Assembly: GCA_036278935.1 (NCBI GenBank)
Contig: DASUKA010000115.1
Location: 3,745-67,744 of the forward strand
DNA from: DASSNR01 sp036278935
GTDB taxonomy: Bacteria > Gemmatimonadota > Gemmatimonadetes > Gemmatimonadales > Gemmatimonadaceae
DNA: 64,000 nt
Direction of reading: 5' to 3'
The notes under the pieces were generated by a model that worked only from the letters and a program-made list of their open reading frames with translations, did no database searches and was not told the origin of the DNA. Position numbers and translations under genes: made by a program. Positions 1-8,136 of the stretch are shown here, piece by piece (within the stretch, counting starts at the first letter, position 1; every line of letters starts with the position of its first letter).

Positions 1-1896
1 GGCTGAAAGCACGCGCCCAGCAACGAGCGGAGAGCTCAGCGCGCGAAAATAGCCAGGACTGACCACATCGAACACCGCGTTAACCCTCGTGCGCCCCTTC
101 GGCCCGACCTCGGCGGGTTCGATGTCGCTCGTCTCGACGTTTCCACTCAGGAGGACGTACCGTGCGAGCCCAGCGCTTTCGACACCGGGGAGCGCGCTCA
201 CGTGCTCGATCAGCGAGGAATAGAAGGCGTGTCCTCTGGCCTCGTCATATCCGTTAGGCGCGAGGTCAACCGAGGCGACCACGACACCGTCCGGATCGAC
301 GCCAGGGTCCACGGCCAGCGCGCTCCGCAATGTCCGCACGAAGAGACCGGTGGCGACCAAGAGGACTACCGAGAGGGCGAGTTGCGCAACGACGAAGATG
401 CTTCGCCCCCGTGCGCTCCGGCTCCCTCGTCCCGCCCCATCCTTGAGTGCGGGGACCAGCTCGGCGCGCGAGGCGCGCAGCGCGGGCGCGAGGCCGAAGA
501 GAATCCCTGTCGCGGCGGTCAGTACGAGGGCGAAGCCCAGAACGCGCAAGTCCGGTGTAACATCGAGTACGGCTCCGCCGGTGAGCTCCGGGACCCAAGC
601 CGCCAGGAGCCGCGCCAGCCAGAGGGCGAGGAGAAATCCGCCAACCCCGCCGAGGAGAAAGAGGACGGCGCTTTCGGTCAGGAGTTGCCAGATCAGCCGT
701 CCGCGCCCAGCGCCAACCGCCAGGCGCACCGCCATCTCTCGGCGGCGCGCGACGGCACGCGCGAGCAGCATCCCCGCGATGTTCGCGCTGGCGATCAGCA
801 GAACCAACGCGGCGGCCGCGAGAACCATCCCAAGAAAGCGTACCATGCCGCGGTGTTCGCTCGCGGGAACCGATGTCATGGGCTCGAGCCGCGCGCCGCG
901 CACCCGGCTCTGTGGCTCATCGGGCGGGACGCGTTTGGCTACGGCATCGACCACGGCCGTCGCATAGGCGGGCGTCACACCCGGCCGTAGCCGGCCAAAC
1001 GGCGCCACCCAGCTGCCCATGTCCCCCGACACGCCCATGTCCCCCGACAATGGCGCGGACTTGACCGGAACCCATACGGCGAGTGTCATGAGAGCGGTTG
1101 TCCCGCTGAACCCCGCCGGCGCCACACCCGCGACTGCGTACGGTCGGCTGTTGAGGTAGATCGTCTGGCCGATCACGTTCCGGTCACCCGCGAATCGAGT
1201 CTGCCAGAGGCGATGGCTCAGCACCACCGCGGGCTCGTCATCCCGGCTGAAGAAGCGACCCAGCATGGGCCGGACGCCCAGGACGTCAAAGTAGTTCGCT
1301 GAGACGAGCGCGCCGCTTACTGTGGTGGCCGGCTCGCTCCCTGCGCGCAGCGAGAAGCTCGTCGCATTCTGGGCAGCGAGCCCGGAGAAGACCTGACGCG
1401 TCCCCTCGCGATACGACAGGAATCGGCCATACGGAATCTTCTCCTGCCCCATCCATCTGACCAGGGCGCCGACCCGCTGCTCGTTGATGTTGAAGAGTCG
1501 ATCCGGCTGCGCCACCGGCAGCGGGCGCAGGAGCAGCGCGTTCACCATGCTGAACACCGCGGTCGTCGCGCCGATGCCGAGCGCGAGCGTAAACACAGCG
1601 GCGAGCGTGAAGCCCGGACTCTTGCGCAGCGTGCGCACGGCATAGCGGAGATCCTGCATCAGCGCATCGCTGATTCGCAGGCTGGTCATATGACGCGTTT
1701 CCTCTCCGTAGTACGTGACATTCCCGAACTGCCGCCGGGCAGTGAACTCCGCCTCGTCCTCGGCCGCTCCGACGTGCCGCTGCTGCATCGCTTCCAGGTC
1801 GAGATGAAAGCGGCGCTCGGCCTCGAGCTCGCGCGCGTAGCGGCGCGGATGGAGAAACACCGAGACGCGATGGCGCAGGGCATCAACGCGGGACAT
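1..1896 (-). CDS. ADOP-family ABC transporter permease (MacB/FtsX type), 3' end cut by window edge
   Basis: The reading frame is open from an ATG at 1896 to the window edge, giving 632 codons without a stop. A GGAGGA ribosome site lies 8 bases before the ATG. The N-terminal segment (start MSRVDALRHRVSVFLHPRRY) is the cytoplasmic leader typical of acidobacterial duplicated orphan permeases. It is followed by a first membrane segment near residue 85 and a MacB-like periplasmic domain. A group of FtsX membrane segments follows around residues 350-460, and the second periplasmic domain begins before the edge. ADOP permeases normally have about 800 residues, so roughly 170 are missing. It sits 16 bases after a PadR regulator, the usual pairing for this family. 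No ATPase gene is visible. Substrate unknown. Confidence 0.9.
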   Translation of the reverse strand, partial: MSRVDALRHRVSVFLHPRRYARELEAERRFHLDLEAMQQRHVGAAEDEAEFTARRQFGNVTYYGEETRHMTSLRISDALMQDLRYAVRTLRKSPGFTLAAVFTLALGIGATTAVFSMVNALLLRPLPVAQPDRLFNINEQRVGALVRWMGQEKIPYGRFLSYREGTRQVFSGLAAQNATSFSLRAGSEPATTVSGALVSANYFDVLGVRPMLGRFFSRDDEPAVVLSHRLWQTRFAGDRNVIGQTIYLNSRPYAVAGVAPAGFSGTTALMTLAVWVPVKSAPLSGDMGVSGDMGSWVAPFGRLRPGVTPAYATAVVDAVAKRVPPDEPQSRVRGARLEPMTSVPASEHRGMVRFLGMVLAAAALVLLIASANIAGMLLARAVARRREMAVRLAVGAGRGRLIWQLLTESAVLFLLGGVGGFLLALWLARLLAAWVPELTGGAVLDVTPDLRVLGFALVLTAATGILFGLAPALRASRAELVPALKDGAGRGSRSARGRSIFVVAQLALSVVLLVATGLFVRTLRSALAVDPGVDPDGVVVASVDLAPNGYDEARGHAFYSSLIEHVSALPGVESAGLARYVLLSGNVETSDIEPAEVGPKGRTRVNAVFDVVSPGYFRALSSPLVAGRVLSA

Positions 1897-1912
1897 CGAC
1901 TGCGTCCTCCGC

Positions 1913-2257
1913 TCAGGCGCGCCCCAGCACACGACCGATGGCCGCGGCCACTCGGTCGTAACTCGATCGTGCTTCCCCCAGTTGCTTCCGGCCCGAGGCA
2001 GTGAGCGTGTAGTAGCGCGCCTGCCGTTTGGTCGGCGACTGCTTCCACGTCGCGGTCACCCATCCCTTGTTGAGCAGTCGCTCGAGCGCGGGATAGAGCG
2101 AGCCCTGCTCCACCTGCAGCACGCCCTGCGAGCGTCGGGCAATGTGCTGCGCGATCGCGTACCCGTGGAGCGGGCCGAGCGAGAGCGTTTGGAGAATGAG
2201 CAGGTCGAGCGTGCCCTGGAGCAGCGGGCTCTTCGGGCGATCGGCGCGGGTAGGCAT
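1913..2257 (-). CDS. PadR-family transcriptional regulator
   Basis: The protein has 114 residues and a winged-helix PadR fold throughout. The N-terminal helix region reads LLQGTLDLLILQTLSLGPLHGYAI, and the recognition segment is QGSLYPALERLLNKGW around residues 51-66. A tyrosine-rich wing follows (ARYYTLTASG). It is the short PadR subtype that accompanies ADOP permeases and probably represses the operon it heads; that role is inferred from the family. The ADOP permease follows after 16 bases, so the two are very likely co-transcribed. A near-consensus sigma-70 promoter lies 33-61 bases upstream of the start codon. Confidence 0.93.
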   Translation of the reverse strand: MPTRADRPKSPLLQGTLDLLILQTLSLGPLHGYAIAQHIARRSQGVLQVEQGSLYPALERLLNKGWVTATWKQSPTKRQARYYTLTASGRKQLGEARSSYDRVAAAIGRVLGRA

Positions 2258-2289
2258 CTCAGGAAGACCCTCAACAGGTGGACGGCCTA

Positions 2290-2318
2290 CCTATACGCCC
2301 ATAGCACGGTCCTGTCAA
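2290..2318 (-). promoter_or_regulatory. Sigma-70-like promoter of the PadR-ADOP operon
   Basis: On the minus strand a perfect TTGACA (2318-2313) is separated by exactly 17 bases from TATAGG (2295-2290). The start codon of the PadR gene is at 2257, so transcription would begin near 2283 with a leader of about 25 bases. PadR proteins usually bind at or next to their own promoter; no clean operator dyad was identified. Confidence 0.65.
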
Positions 2319-2387
2319 GATCGCGCACGCGTCGCGATGGCCGCCCTTCCTCAGGGCAACCGTCAGGTAACCAGGCTCCGCCCTCCG

Positions 2388-2771
2388 CTACACTTGCAGC
2401 GCCGGCGTCCTCGCTGCCTGGATCCGCTTCGCCAACGACTCGCCGATTCCCATCGCCGCGAGTCCCACCAGCAAGTGCAGCGCCTGAATCACCCAGTGCG
2501 CAGAGCCGGGGAGCAGTCGCGCCTGCGTCATGCCGAGCACCAGCACAATGACGCCCCACACAATGGCGAGCCCCACGAACCCGGACCCCACGCCGGCGCG
2601 CGCGCCCACGCCTGCCAGCACCCAGAGCGACACCACCAGCACGAGGCCGAGCAGCATGTGCAGGCCGATGAGCCCGAGCGCATGGCCGCTCCAGAAGAGC
2701 AGGCCGAGGATGATGAGGAGGATGCCGGTGATGCGGATGAGCATCTGGGCGATGGTCGTCGTTCTGGACAT
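2388..2771 (-). CDS. Small integral membrane protein, unknown function
   Basis: The protein has 127 residues with four strongly hydrophobic segments, at about 10-28, 35-55, 60-80 and 90-110, and short charged loops. No recognisable enzymatic motif was seen. It lies 62 bases downstream of another unknown gene on the same strand (2834-3781), so the two may be co-transcribed. The start ATG at 2771 was chosen because the hydrophobic segment begins shortly after it. Function cannot be assigned from sequence alone. Confidence 0.75.
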   Translation of the reverse strand: MSRTTTIAQMLIRITGILLIILGLLFWSGHALGLIGLHMLLGLVLVVSLWVLAGVGARAGVGSGFVGLAIVWGVIVLVLGMTQARLLPGSAHWVIQALHLLVGLAAMGIGESLAKRIQAARTPALQV

Positions 2772-2833
2772 CGAGAGTCTCCGCCTGTTCGAGGAATTCG
2801 GCTATTCGCCGCGTCACGACACGAGCGTCAGGA

Positions 2834-3781
2834 TTATACGGCAGCCAGGGTCGGTTCGTGCGTTTCAATCTGGCTGGACTGCCCGACATCTGCTATGCGG
2901 GATGTGCCATGGCGCGCACGTGCCCGTGCCAGCCGGCGCCAACCCCACCAGGCGAGCCCGGCCCCCGCCATGGCGGCGGCCACGGAGGCAGCACGCGACG
3001 GCACGATCCCCATCGAGACGCGAGGCGCGAGCCGGTACAGAATGGGGTACGCGGTCACGCGGTTCTCCTCCAGGTTGGCCCGCACATACGTTCTGAAACT
3101 CTTTGCGGACAGCTGGTCCCAGAGAAGCCGAAACACCCCCACGTCCCACCGTGCATGGTTGATGGCGCAGTATGGCGACGACTCGCCCTCCAGTGGGACG
3201 AGCAGCGTCGAGTTGTCCAACCCGGTCTCGGCTTCGTACCAGCCCGCCAGGTAATCCCACAGCTGCACCGCCACCTGCACGTCACTAGCGACGAAGTAGT
3301 TGAACAGGAAGAGCCCCGGGCGCGTTGCGTCGACATCCGCGATGCGTCGGGCGTTGCGGGCGGCGATCGCCTCGACGCGCTTCGCGTGGCGCGAGAGCGT
3401 GTCCATGAGCACGCGATACGCCGGCGTGCGCTGCACCGCGCGCGCCCTGTCTGGCGATTCCGTCTCCATGAAGATGACCACGTCGAAGTGGGCGCCCTGT
3501 CGCCCATCATGCTGGGCGTCGTCGGGAGTGCGCACGGGCGGAATGGCGATGGCGTCGAACACGGTGATCCGCTCCACCCCATCCATCTGCTCGAGCGGCG
3601 GCAGCGCCTCGTACACCGCCGCCAGCGCCTCCCACCGGTCGCGCGGAATGGGGAGTACCCGTTGCAACGGAATCGCCCGGGGATGAACCTCTGCGGCAAT
3701 GAGCAGATAGCCAAGGCTGGTCGGCTCGATGAGCCGCGCCGGCGGGTAGGCAGGATCGGGGTTGATGATGCGCGCTTCCAT
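2834..3781 (-). CDS. Hypothetical protein with one C-terminal membrane segment
   Basis: The protein has 315 residues and starts at an ATG preceded by a strong GGAGGGAG ribosome site, which supports both the gene and its start. Most of it is soluble with mixed alpha/beta character, including FDVVIFMETESPDRARAV and a WDYLAGWYEAETGLDNSTLL region. A single hydrophobic segment lies near residues 262-284 (ASVAAAMAGAGLAWWGW), followed by a basic, low-complexity tail. That layout suggests a tail-anchored protein. I do not recognise the family. Its gene is divergent from the DinB-like gene at 3954. Confidence 0.75.
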   Translation of the reverse strand: MEARIINPDPAYPPARLIEPTSLGYLLIAAEVHPRAIPLQRVLPIPRDRWEALAAVYEALPPLEQMDGVERITVFDAIAIPPVRTPDDAQHDGRQGAHFDVVIFMETESPDRARAVQRTPAYRVLMDTLSRHAKRVEAIAARNARRIADVDATRPGLFLFNYFVASDVQVAVQLWDYLAGWYEAETGLDNSTLLVPLEGESSPYCAINHARWDVGVFRLLWDQLSAKSFRTYVRANLEENRVTAYPILYRLAPRVSMGIVPSRAASVAAAMAGAGLAWWGWRRLARARARHGTSRIADVGQSSQIETHEPTLAAV

Positions 3782-3953
3782 GATGCTCCCTCCTCTGCGG
3801 GACGTCTCCTACGAACTATAGCCTCGGGACGTTCGGCACGTTGGCCGGCACAACGCGCGCCATCGAACACATTACCCCGTTGGCGAATCGGCTGGCGCGA
3901 GAGGCATTAGGATTCGAGAAGACCCGTCACCCCCGTTCTGGAGATCTCGCGCC

Positions 3954-4481
3954 ATGACCGATTCCCGTACCCCCGCCGCGCCACAGCAGGAGGTCTGGCT
4001 TCGCGGCCCGCTCGCCGGCTTCGATCCCGTTGTCCTCCCCGCGGCGCAGGCGCTCATGCAGTCGGCCGAAGACATCACACGTGCCGCGGAGCCGCTCAAC
4101 GTGGCCGAACTGTGGACCTCACCCGGCGGCGCGGCATCGGTCGGCTTTCATCTCACACATATCGCGGGAAGCATCGACCGGCTGCTCACCTACGCCCGCG
4201 GCGAGCCGCTGGACGAGACGCAGCGCCGCGCGCTCGCCGCGGAGAAGCACGCGGGCACGCCGCCCGTGGATGCGGCAACGCTCGTGGCCAACGCCACAGG
4301 CGCAATGCAGCGTGCCGTACAGGCGTTGCGCGACACACCGCGCACCGAGCTGTTCGCGCCCCGCGGCGTCGGGCGCGCGCAGCTTCCCTCCACCGTGTGG
4401 GGATTGCTCTTCCACATCGCCGAGCACACGCAGCGGCATACCGGGCAGGTGATCACGACCGCGAAGATCGTGCGGGGATAA
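3954..4481 (+). CDS. DinB-like (DinB/YfiT superfamily) protein
   Basis: The 175-residue protein has the four-helix DinB layout. The histidines that bind a divalent metal in this superfamily are visible as GFHLTHIAGS near residue 63-72 and as HIAEHTQRHTGQ near residue 147-158, matching the usual H...HxxxH pattern. Members act as thiol-dependent transferases or are uncharacterised damage-inducible proteins. The substrate here is unknown. A GGAGAT ribosome site precedes the ATG. The gene stands alone and converges on the GT9 gene that ends at 4548. Confidence 0.88.
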   Translation: MTDSRTPAAPQQEVWLRGPLAGFDPVVLPAAQALMQSAEDITRAAEPLNVAELWTSPGGAASVGFHLTHIAGSIDRLLTYARGEPLDETQRRALAAEKHAGTPPVDAATLVANATGAMQRAVQALRDTPRTELFAPRGVGRAQLPSTVWGLLFHIAEHTQRHTGQVITTAKIVRG

Positions 4482-4547
4482 CGCCGTGCCATGAGCCGGC
4501 GGAGCACCATCGCGGGCCGCCGCGCGGGTACGGCGCGTGGCGCGACG

Positions 4548-5579
4548 CTATGCGCGGGCGTAGCACTCGCGCCACCGCTCGACTTTCTCCACCACGTCCC
4601 TCACCCGAATGCGCGGCATGCGGTCCAGCCGGTGCGCCATGGAGATCGGATAGTCCTCACCGGGATCACCGTACGCATCCACGAGAAGATCGTGGAAGCG
4701 CCGATACGGCCCCACACGCTTCGGGCTGTTGTACCCCATCAGGCTCACCACCGGACGCCCCAGCGCGACGGCCATATGCAGTGGCGCCGTATCGAGCGAG
4801 ATCACGAGCGCCGAAGCGTCGAGCACGCCCACCAGCTCGCGGAGCGGCACGCCGAGTGTGGAAATTGGCTCGTGATGCGCGCGCTCGCGGATGATCTGCG
4901 CGGTGCGGCGCTCGCGATCCGACGCGCCGCCGGCGAGCACCGGCTGCAGTCCGAAGTCGCCAGCCAGCACGTCCACCAGCTCCGCCCATCGCTCGGCGAG
5001 CCACTCCTTCTGCCGGTGGCTCGATCCGATGACCAGCGTGGCGGCCGGGCGGTCGAGGCGGGCGAGGAACTCGCGCTGCCGCCCGCGCTCACTCTCCCAC
5101 GGACCCAGCCCCCATTCCACCGGCTCGTGTGGAATGCCCAGGACGTCCAGAAACTCGAAGTACTGGTCCTGCACGTGCTGCGGCGCGTGCGGCGGGATGC
5201 GATGCGTGGTGGCGAGCCAGTTGAGGTCGCGTGCGCGTGCGCGATCGAAGCCGAGCTTCACCGGCGCCTTCGCAAGCAGCGTGACGAGTCCCGCTTTGGC
5301 ATACACCTGCAAGTCGAGCAGAAGATCCGTGCGCCGCTGGGCGAGCGAGCGCCGCACATCGAGCAGTGCCTTCCAGCCGCGACGCGGGTCGAACAGCACG
5401 ATCTCATCGACCGCTGGATGACCACGCACCAGCGATGCCGGCCCCGGCTGCAGCACCCAGGTGATGTGCGCGTGCGGCGCATGCCGCTTGAGCGCCGTGA
5501 TGACCGGCAGCACGTGCACCGCGTCGCCGATGGCGCTCATCATCACGACGCAGATGCGGCGGAGTGGCGTGTGGATCAC
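4548..5579 (-). CDS. Glycosyltransferase family 9 (LPS heptosyltransferase-like)
   Basis: The 343-residue protein starts with GTG in a GTGA overlap with the stop of the preceding kinase gene. The N-terminal Rossmann signature MMSAIGDAVHVLPVITALKR matches ADP-heptose:LPS heptosyltransferases. The C-terminal donor-binding region contains VISLDTAPLHMAVALGRPVVSLMG, the GT9 hallmark motif. Such enzymes transfer heptose or related sugars to the LPS inner core on the cytoplasmic face. Coupling to a Kdo/LPS-kinase-like gene supports a role in LPS core assembly. Acceptor and sugar are not predictable. Confidence 0.93.
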   Translation of the reverse strand: MIHTPLRRICVVMMSAIGDAVHVLPVITALKRHAPHAHITWVLQPGPASLVRGHPAVDEIVLFDPRRGWKALLDVRRSLAQRRTDLLLDLQVYAKAGLVTLLAKAPVKLGFDRARARDLNWLATTHRIPPHAPQHVQDQYFEFLDVLGIPHEPVEWGLGPWESERGRQREFLARLDRPAATLVIGSSHRQKEWLAERWAELVDVLAGDFGLQPVLAGGASDRERRTAQIIRERAHHEPISTLGVPLRELVGVLDASALVISLDTAPLHMAVALGRPVVSLMGYNSPKRVGPYRRFHDLLVDAYGDPGEDYPISMAHRLDRMPRIRVRDVVEKVERWRECYARA

Positions 5580-6355
5580 ACGCCATCCTCGGTGCGCTCC
5601 CGTACGGTGGCCGCAATCCAGAGCAGATCGGCGTCTTCGATCGCGAGCCCCTCCCTGCGGCGGAGCTTGCGCGCGGAGCGGTTGAAGCGGCGTTGGTTCG
5701 CCGAGCGCACGGCGGGGGCGCCCGGTGCGTCGAACCAGACACGGTCCACGTCCAGCACCTGCGCCTCGAGCGCGCCATTCTCATCCGGGGCGACGAGGAT
5801 ATTCCGGAGGTTGAGATCGGGGTGCCGCACTCCTGCCAGCGCGAGCTGCGCCATGAGCGTTGCCGTGGCCGCCAGCAGTGCGCGCTTCCGGTGGGGTGGA
5901 GGAGCGTCGGCCAGGGCACCCGCGAGATCGCGCGCGTCGGGCACCTCGCGCGTCACGATATCCGTCGATCGGAAGGGGCCGCCTGCGGGGTAGGCGGCGT
6001 ACGCTACGATCTCCGGCGTGGGGATACCCGCGCGCTCCAGATGCAACGCCACCTCCAGCTCGTACGGGGCACGGCCATGGCCCAGGAAACGGTCCCCGGT
6101 CACCGGCGCGAGCACGCCGCCATGCCGCGAATGACGCACCACCACGTTGCCCGCATCATCGGGGAGCGGCACGGCGTACACGATCCCGCGGCCCACCAGC
6201 ATCCGCGTGCGCGGGTGATGCTGGGCGTAGGCGTAGAGCGTGCCCGCCGAGAGCGCCTGTTCCACGGCAGCAGCCATGCTCGTGCGCGCCACCACTTCCA
6301 TATGGGCGCGCTTCAGGCGCGTATAGCCCGGCGGAGGCGCCGTCGCGGCACTCAC
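5576..6355 (-). CDS. LPS-core (Kdo/heptose) kinase-like protein, WaaP/KdkA family
   Basis: The protein has 259 residues. The kinase catalytic loop HPDLNLRNIL lies at residues 178-187, with D180 and N182 as expected catalytic and metal residues, and the DFG-equivalent LDVDRVW lies at 201-207. This is the 3-deoxy-D-manno-octulosonic acid kinase/WaaP pattern, which phosphorylates Kdo or core heptose. A GTG start at 6355 was chosen because it overlaps the cyclase stop as GTGA and places a PPGYTRLKR segment at the N-terminus, as in homologs I recall. A longer in-frame extension upstream would run through the cyclase gene and is unlikely. It forms a coupled trio with the cyclase and the GT9 gene. 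Confidence 0.88.
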   Translation of the reverse strand: MSAATAPPPGYTRLKRAHMEVVARTSMAAAVEQALSAGTLYAYAQHHPRTRMLVGRGIVYAVPLPDDAGNVVVRHSRHGGVLAPVTGDRFLGHGRAPYELEVALHLERAGIPTPEIVAYAAYPAGGPFRSTDIVTREVPDARDLAGALADAPPPHRKRALLAATATLMAQLALAGVRHPDLNLRNILVAPDENGALEAQVLDVDRVWFDAPGAPAVRSANQRRFNRSARKLRRREGLAIEDADLLWIAATVRERTEDGV

Positions 6356-7956
6356 AGGGATGCGCGGTACACGCTCACCGACCGCCGCGTTCCGCGGAGC
6401 TCGAGCGCGCCGCGCTCGCACACCCCTGCCGTGTCCCGCAATTCGGATCGGATCGCGTCCGTGAAGAGAATCTCTCCCGCGTCGGCCATGGCGCACAGCC
6501 GGCTCGCGATGTTCACGGCGTCGCCGATCACGGTGAACTCGAGGCGTCGCGCCGACCCGATGTTCCCGGCGAACACCTCGCCGGCGTTGAGCCCGATGCC
6601 AATCTCCAGCGTGGGGCGACATGCCGCGCGCCACTCGTCGTTCAACCCGTCGAGCGCACGCATCATGTCGCGTGCCGCACTCAAGGCGCGCTCCGCGGCG
6701 TCGCTCACGGGAATGGGCGCGCCCCATTGCGCCATGAGCGCGTCGCCGATGAATTTGTCGAGCGTGCCGCCGTGGCGGAACACGCACTCGACCATCACGG
6801 TGAAGTACTCGCTCAAGAGCCGCGCCACCTCATCCGGCCGCATGGACTCCGCCAGCGCGGTGAAGCCGCGGATGTCGCTGAACAGCACCACCACGCGACA
6901 CTTCTCCCCGCCCAACGTCACGGCCTCCGGCGCGCCGGCGATGCGCGCCGCGAGGCTCGGCGCGAAGTAGCGCTCGAAGTTGCTCCGCACCAGCGCCTCG
7001 CGCCGGCTCCGCTCCGAGAAGCGGTGGTTCTCGATGGCCACGGCCGCCATGCCGGAGAGGGCGACGAGCAGATCCAGATCGACATCCGTGAAGCGCTGCG
7101 TGGTGGTGACGTTGTCGACGTAGAGCACACCCTGCGCATGCTCCTCGCTGCCGAGCAGGGGGGCGCACATGGCGGAGCGCACACGCTGACGCACGATCGA
7201 CTGGCCGCCGAAGCGATCGTCCTCCCGGGCATTGTCCGTGAGCACCGCCACCTCCTCCTCCACCACCCGCTGCGCGATGGACCGCGGCACCATGCGCTCC
7301 GCCGCCGTGCCGGCGCGATCACGCGAGAACTTCGGCACCATCGTCCCGTCGTCGCCCGCCAACAGAATGGATACCCGGTCCGCATCCACGGTCTGGAAGA
7401 CGAAGCCGGCGATCTTGTCGAGCAGCGCGTCCAGGTCCACCACGCGCGAGAGCTCCTTGGACACCTCGAGCAGTAGCGCGAGCATCTCATCGCTGCTCGC
7501 GCGCTCCGCGGGCAGTGCGCCGGTCGGGAGAGGTTCCGCCGTGGTTTCGCCGGAGCGGGAGGCACGCGGCGCTCTGGAGATCGGCTTGATGGGGCGCTGC
7601 CGGACGATGGTGACCTCCGGCGTGCGGTGGCTGTCGATCGCACCCGCGTCGTTCGGGGATGGCGCCGGCGCCTCCACGGCGTGCACCTGGAAGGCCAGGT
7701 GCCCGAACGCCAGCGTGTCGCCGGATTCCACCCGCGCCGACTCCACGCGCTCGCCGTTGACGAACGTGCCGTTGCTCGATCCGAGGTCATGCACCTGGAG
7801 CGCCGCGTCGTCGCAGTCGAGCCGCGCGTGCCGCCGCGAGATCGCGGGATCGAGCAACGGGATGTCGCTGCTGGCGGAACGCCCCACCACAAGCGAGCAG
7901 CCGGTGCGGAGCTCGAACCGTTGCTGGCGGTCAGCGCTGATGAGCTGGTAGGGCAT
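6352..7956 (-). CDS. FHA-GAF-class III adenylate cyclase
   Basis: The 534-residue protein has three domains. An FHA domain (about 1-95) carries the phosphothreonine-binding residues in VVGRSASSDI, ISRRHARL and SSNGTFVNG. A linker of about 55 residues leads to a GAF domain (about 155-310). The class III cyclase domain (about 350-530) has metal aspartates D361 (FSDIRGF) and D405 (FIGDALM), the adenine-selecting pair K401 and T475 (LEFTVIGD), and transition-state residues N482 and R486. The Lys/Thr pair is the type IIIb adenylate cyclase signature, so cAMP is the predicted product. The ATG at 7956 sits just before the FHA fold; no clear ribosome site precedes it, only a CATATT ten bases upstream. 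The next gene overlaps by 4 bases. Confidence 0.9.
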   Translation of the reverse strand: MPYQLISADRQQRFELRTGCSLVVGRSASSDIPLLDPAISRRHARLDCDDAALQVHDLGSSNGTFVNGERVESARVESGDTLAFGHLAFQVHAVEAPAPSPNDAGAIDSHRTPEVTIVRQRPIKPISRAPRASRSGETTAEPLPTGALPAERASSDEMLALLLEVSKELSRVVDLDALLDKIAGFVFQTVDADRVSILLAGDDGTMVPKFSRDRAGTAAERMVPRSIAQRVVEEEVAVLTDNAREDDRFGGQSIVRQRVRSAMCAPLLGSEEHAQGVLYVDNVTTTQRFTDVDLDLLVALSGMAAVAIENHRFSERSRREALVRSNFERYFAPSLAARIAGAPEAVTLGGEKCRVVVLFSDIRGFTALAESMRPDEVARLLSEYFTVMVECVFRHGGTLDKFIGDALMAQWGAPIPVSDAAERALSAARDMMRALDGLNDEWRAACRPTLEIGIGLNAGEVFAGNIGSARRLEFTVIGDAVNIASRLCAMADAGEILFTDAIRSELRDTAGVCERGALELRGTRRSVSVYRASL

Positions 7957-8136
7957 CGTGCACTGGAATATGCCACGCGCGAACGCGGGCGCACTAGGCG
8001 CAGCGGCAGATGGCCTGAAACCGCACCGGACGCTCGTCGTAGAGGCAAGGGAACCCGCCCTGCCAGGCACGGCCGCACACCACGTGTCCCTTAGTGGCAG
8101 CTGCGCCACTGCGCCCTTCATCTTCCGCCCCGCATC

